Part shown: positions 6,701 through 7,624 of the stretch, one piece after another | Numbering within the stretch: position 1 is the first letter of the stretch | How the letters are laid out: each line of letters opens with the position of its first letter | The notes under the pieces: generated by a model | Database searches by the model: none | Seen by the model: only the letters and a program-made list of their open reading frames with translations | What the model was told of the DNA's origin: nothing | Assembly (NCBI GenBank): GCA_023129265.1 | Contig: JAGMCJ010000066.1 | Span: forward strand, 1 to 7,624 | Direction of reading: 5' to 3' | Source: Thermoplasmata archaeon | GTDB lineage: Archaea > Thermoplasmatota > Thermoplasmata > RBG-16-68-12 > JAGMCJ01 | DNA length: 7,624 nt | Position numbers and translations under genes: made by a program

Positions 6701-7624
6701 ATATTGCCTAGTCAGAGCAAAGCGGTTCATCGACTATGACGTCTCGCAACTCTACAATCCAATGTTCCCGGAGTTCTTCGAGAATCCAAAGCTGGTCTTC
6801 AGAAAGATAAGCGGGTCTCGCGGGATACTGGCTGCGCTAGATGAGGGTAAATCCTACTGCTTCTCGACGGTGATCATCGCACTTAGGCACACACATCTCA
6901 AGGGTGTTAGGAGGCCTGGTGTGATAGCACCAACACCAGAATCAAGAGAGTATGATGACCTGGGTTATCTTCTGGCAATGGTGAACTCAAGCCTCATCCG
7001 GTGGTACTATGATATGCTGCTTTCAGACAAACTGAGCGTAGTCCCCAATCATGTGAAGGAACTCCCCATCCGTCGCATTTCATTTGAGGTGTCCAAGGAA
7101 GATCGATCCGAGGTCGTACAACAGGCAAGGCCTCTCTACGACAAGTATCTACAGACTGGTGAACTAGAGGAATGGCACGATTTCCTCTGCAATAGGCTGA
7201 ACTCAGGACAGGATGAGGCCGTGCATGACATCTTGGCATTCCTGGCAAGACACATGACCCAGATACAAGAAGAGAAATATGGTCATAGGCGAGCCTTTCT
7301 GGATTGGGTCGAGTCCCCGGCAGGCTTGGGAGTCACGGTCGAAGAGCTGAGGAACAAGACAAAGATACAGAGATTCCATGAACATCCGATGCTCGGATAT
7401 GACGAAGCCCTGAAAGAACTGGAGACAGTATTTGCCCAGAACAAGATTACTATTGGAGCCGAGGACCTCGCTGCCTTCAGGAAAGAATATTCGAGGGTGG
7501 CTCAGCTATTGGGCCCGTTACTTCAGCGAGCATCTCTGGTTGACACCCTGATAGATCTCTCCGTCTACTGCCTCTACGGTTTGACAGAGGACGACATTGC
7601 CATCATTGAGGACTTGGCACTCAA
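3750..7624 (+). CDS. type IIG restriction-modification enzyme (Eco57I/COG1002-like), 3' end cut
   Basis: The frame is open for 1291 full codons and leaves the window without a stop. The last residues (LYGLTEDDIAIIEDLA) resemble the usual end of the family, so little is missing. Residues 1-150 carry a PD-(D/E)xK nuclease signature: P90-D91 in TPDYIFF, D114-A115-K116 in AVGDAKEPG, and a following RQVYDY with Q134. The methyltransferase core then runs GSYYTP at 468-473 (motif X region), DPAMGSGHF at 514-522 (motif I, S-adenosylmethionine binding), GVDLN at 568-572, GNSIIG at 604-609 and the catalytic NPPY at 774-777 (motif IV). This is the gamma order of N6-adenine methyltransferases. Residues from about 940 (WGLRTGTAAK at 949) to 1110 should recognise the target DNA sequence. 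No helicase motifs are seen, which argues against type I or ISP enzymes, and the nuclease signature argues against a BREX PglX. One protein would both cut unmodified DNA and methylate the host sites. No frameshift or in-frame stop is seen. Confidence 0.93.
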   Translation, partial: MPQTKLSAITSNGLFSNDYIWNRLPRLADWKGMAPHRNLLEQVRIIFREAGHLLETANERQIRDEVINKILAIVSPCYLSDQNLPTGGTPDYIFFRDIEAKQRKDLISAIAVGDAKEPGKDFDKAVGERSPVRQVYDYMADTQTRWGVLTDGSRWRLLNHDSPTDRYFEIDLRDTVGRNDEDEWLYFYNLFRREAFVPSEGKCFLDLVKEESTRYTQAVGEELKERVYSALRELAIGFALWPENNLDASREDVRGSIRDSCFILLYRLLFIFYAETRNLLPRDERGYHQLSLETLREKVKGASRDGSRFLADSRRLWTGLEDLFRLIDQGNAELRVPPYNGGLFSRRSRGLESLGFLEKYEISDKYLARAIDLLGTAPSLEKKNVFVNVDYAGLEIRHLGSIYEGLLEYRLGFAETDLVSVRDGKGERWVSVSEYEGNVPIGRMPSEMKVKKGEMYLETEKHERKVTGSYYTPDYIVKYIVERTLGPIVSEKTEAASKRHSKRSDAVLSIKICDPAMGSGHFLVEALEYLAEALLQAVEEDQRAGLSAEDEYGIEWARREVVRHCIYGVDLNELAVELAKVSLWLTTISREKPLSFLDHRLKCGNSIIGARLADLKEYPQVGGTKTKRRKATSMPAFISQIFIERLMSKVRELEGIGDDRLEDIRKKEEVLAEFMQLAEYEKTKAIADVCTSIYFGNEVAPTPEKNPKDVYYDLIYSLDYPSNWEPKTRTSWFRRAQEIAENRKFFHWELEFPDVFFGDERSGEGEGFDAVIGNPPYVRIYRGQISGEDRAYYTRVFESAHMKFDLYLLFVELGLDILGSTGRFAMIIPDKWMSSPYGEPLRRKILDWKLVELADLRGIRVFEDVAVDNVIPVIAKTPSGEEEVTEILRGQVDSSGSVIISPVNRVRQEVFGEFPQSQIRLEITDLSASLLRKIEDKSIKLGQICYVNWGLRTGTAAKTKAMISDKKVKPRFKHLIRGEDITERYCLVRAKRFIDYDVSQLYNPMFPEFFENPKLVFRKISGSRGILAALDEGKSYCFSTVIIALRHTHLKGVRRPGVIAPTPESREYDDLGYLLAMVNSSLIRWYYDMLLSDKLSVVPNHVKELPIRRISFEVSKEDRSEVVQQARPLYDKYLQTGELEEWHDFLCNRLNSGQDEAVHDILAFLARHMTQIQEEKYGHRRAFLDWVESPAGLGVTVEELRNKTKIQRFHEHPMLGYDEALKELETVFAQNKITIGAEDLAAFRKEYSRVAQLLGPLLQRASLVDTLIDLSVYCLYGLTEDDIAIIEDLAL

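Noticed and set aside
3750..7624. A BREX PglX or type ISP enzyme
   Set aside because: The N-terminus carries a PD-(D/E)xK nuclease signature not expected in PglX, and there are no helicase motifs as in type ISP enzymes.

Overview
The window looks archaeal. Both clear promoters are TATA boxes of archaeal type (2601-2608 and 2979-2986) at the right distance from starts that carry GGAGG/GGTGG ribosome binding sites. Small ribbon-helix-helix (RHH) proteins are over-represented, arginine is largely AGG/AGA, and base composition is about half GC. A euryarchaeal or Thermoplasmatota-like lineage would fit, but nothing here fixes the taxon.

Layout. (1) 1-228 (+): the last 75 codons of an ABC-2 type transporter permease, probably ordinary chromosomal cargo, ending in a perfect stem-loop over its stop codon. 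(2) 229-592: a convergent intergenic stretch with no supported gene. (3) 2579-593 (-): two leftward genes. The upstream one encodes a 403-residue protein with a Cys cluster, a winged-helix-like segment and a coiled coil. The downstream one encodes a 215-residue protein with an RHH domain fused to a long coiled coil. Between them lies a cluster of TCGTATACGA-type palindromes that looks like an operator. (4) 2601-2608: one symmetrical TATATATA that can serve both the leftward 403-residue gene and a rightward 67-residue RHH-like gene with a very acidic tail. (5) 2979 to the right edge (+): a compact operon with its own TATA box. It holds a 93-residue RHH regulator, a 104-residue small beta-rich protein of unknown function joined by a TGATG stop/start overlap, and then a very large single-chain restriction-modification enzyme running off the window after 1291 codons.

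The large enzyme is the anchor for interpretation. It has an N-terminal PD-(D/E)xK nuclease signature, a gamma-order N6-adenine methyltransferase core (GSYYTP, DPAMGSGHF, NPPY) and a C-terminal specificity region, which makes it a type IIG (Eco57I/COG1002-like) enzyme. An RHH gene opens the operon where many R-M loci carry an HTH controller, and a small uncharacterised protein sits between the two. The divergent block to the left, with two more RHH-type proteins and a winged-helix protein, suggests a defence or mobile island abutting a housekeeping transporter gene. The least described parts are the 104-residue protein, the RHH-coiled-coil protein with its palindrome array, and the Cys-rich winged-helix protein.
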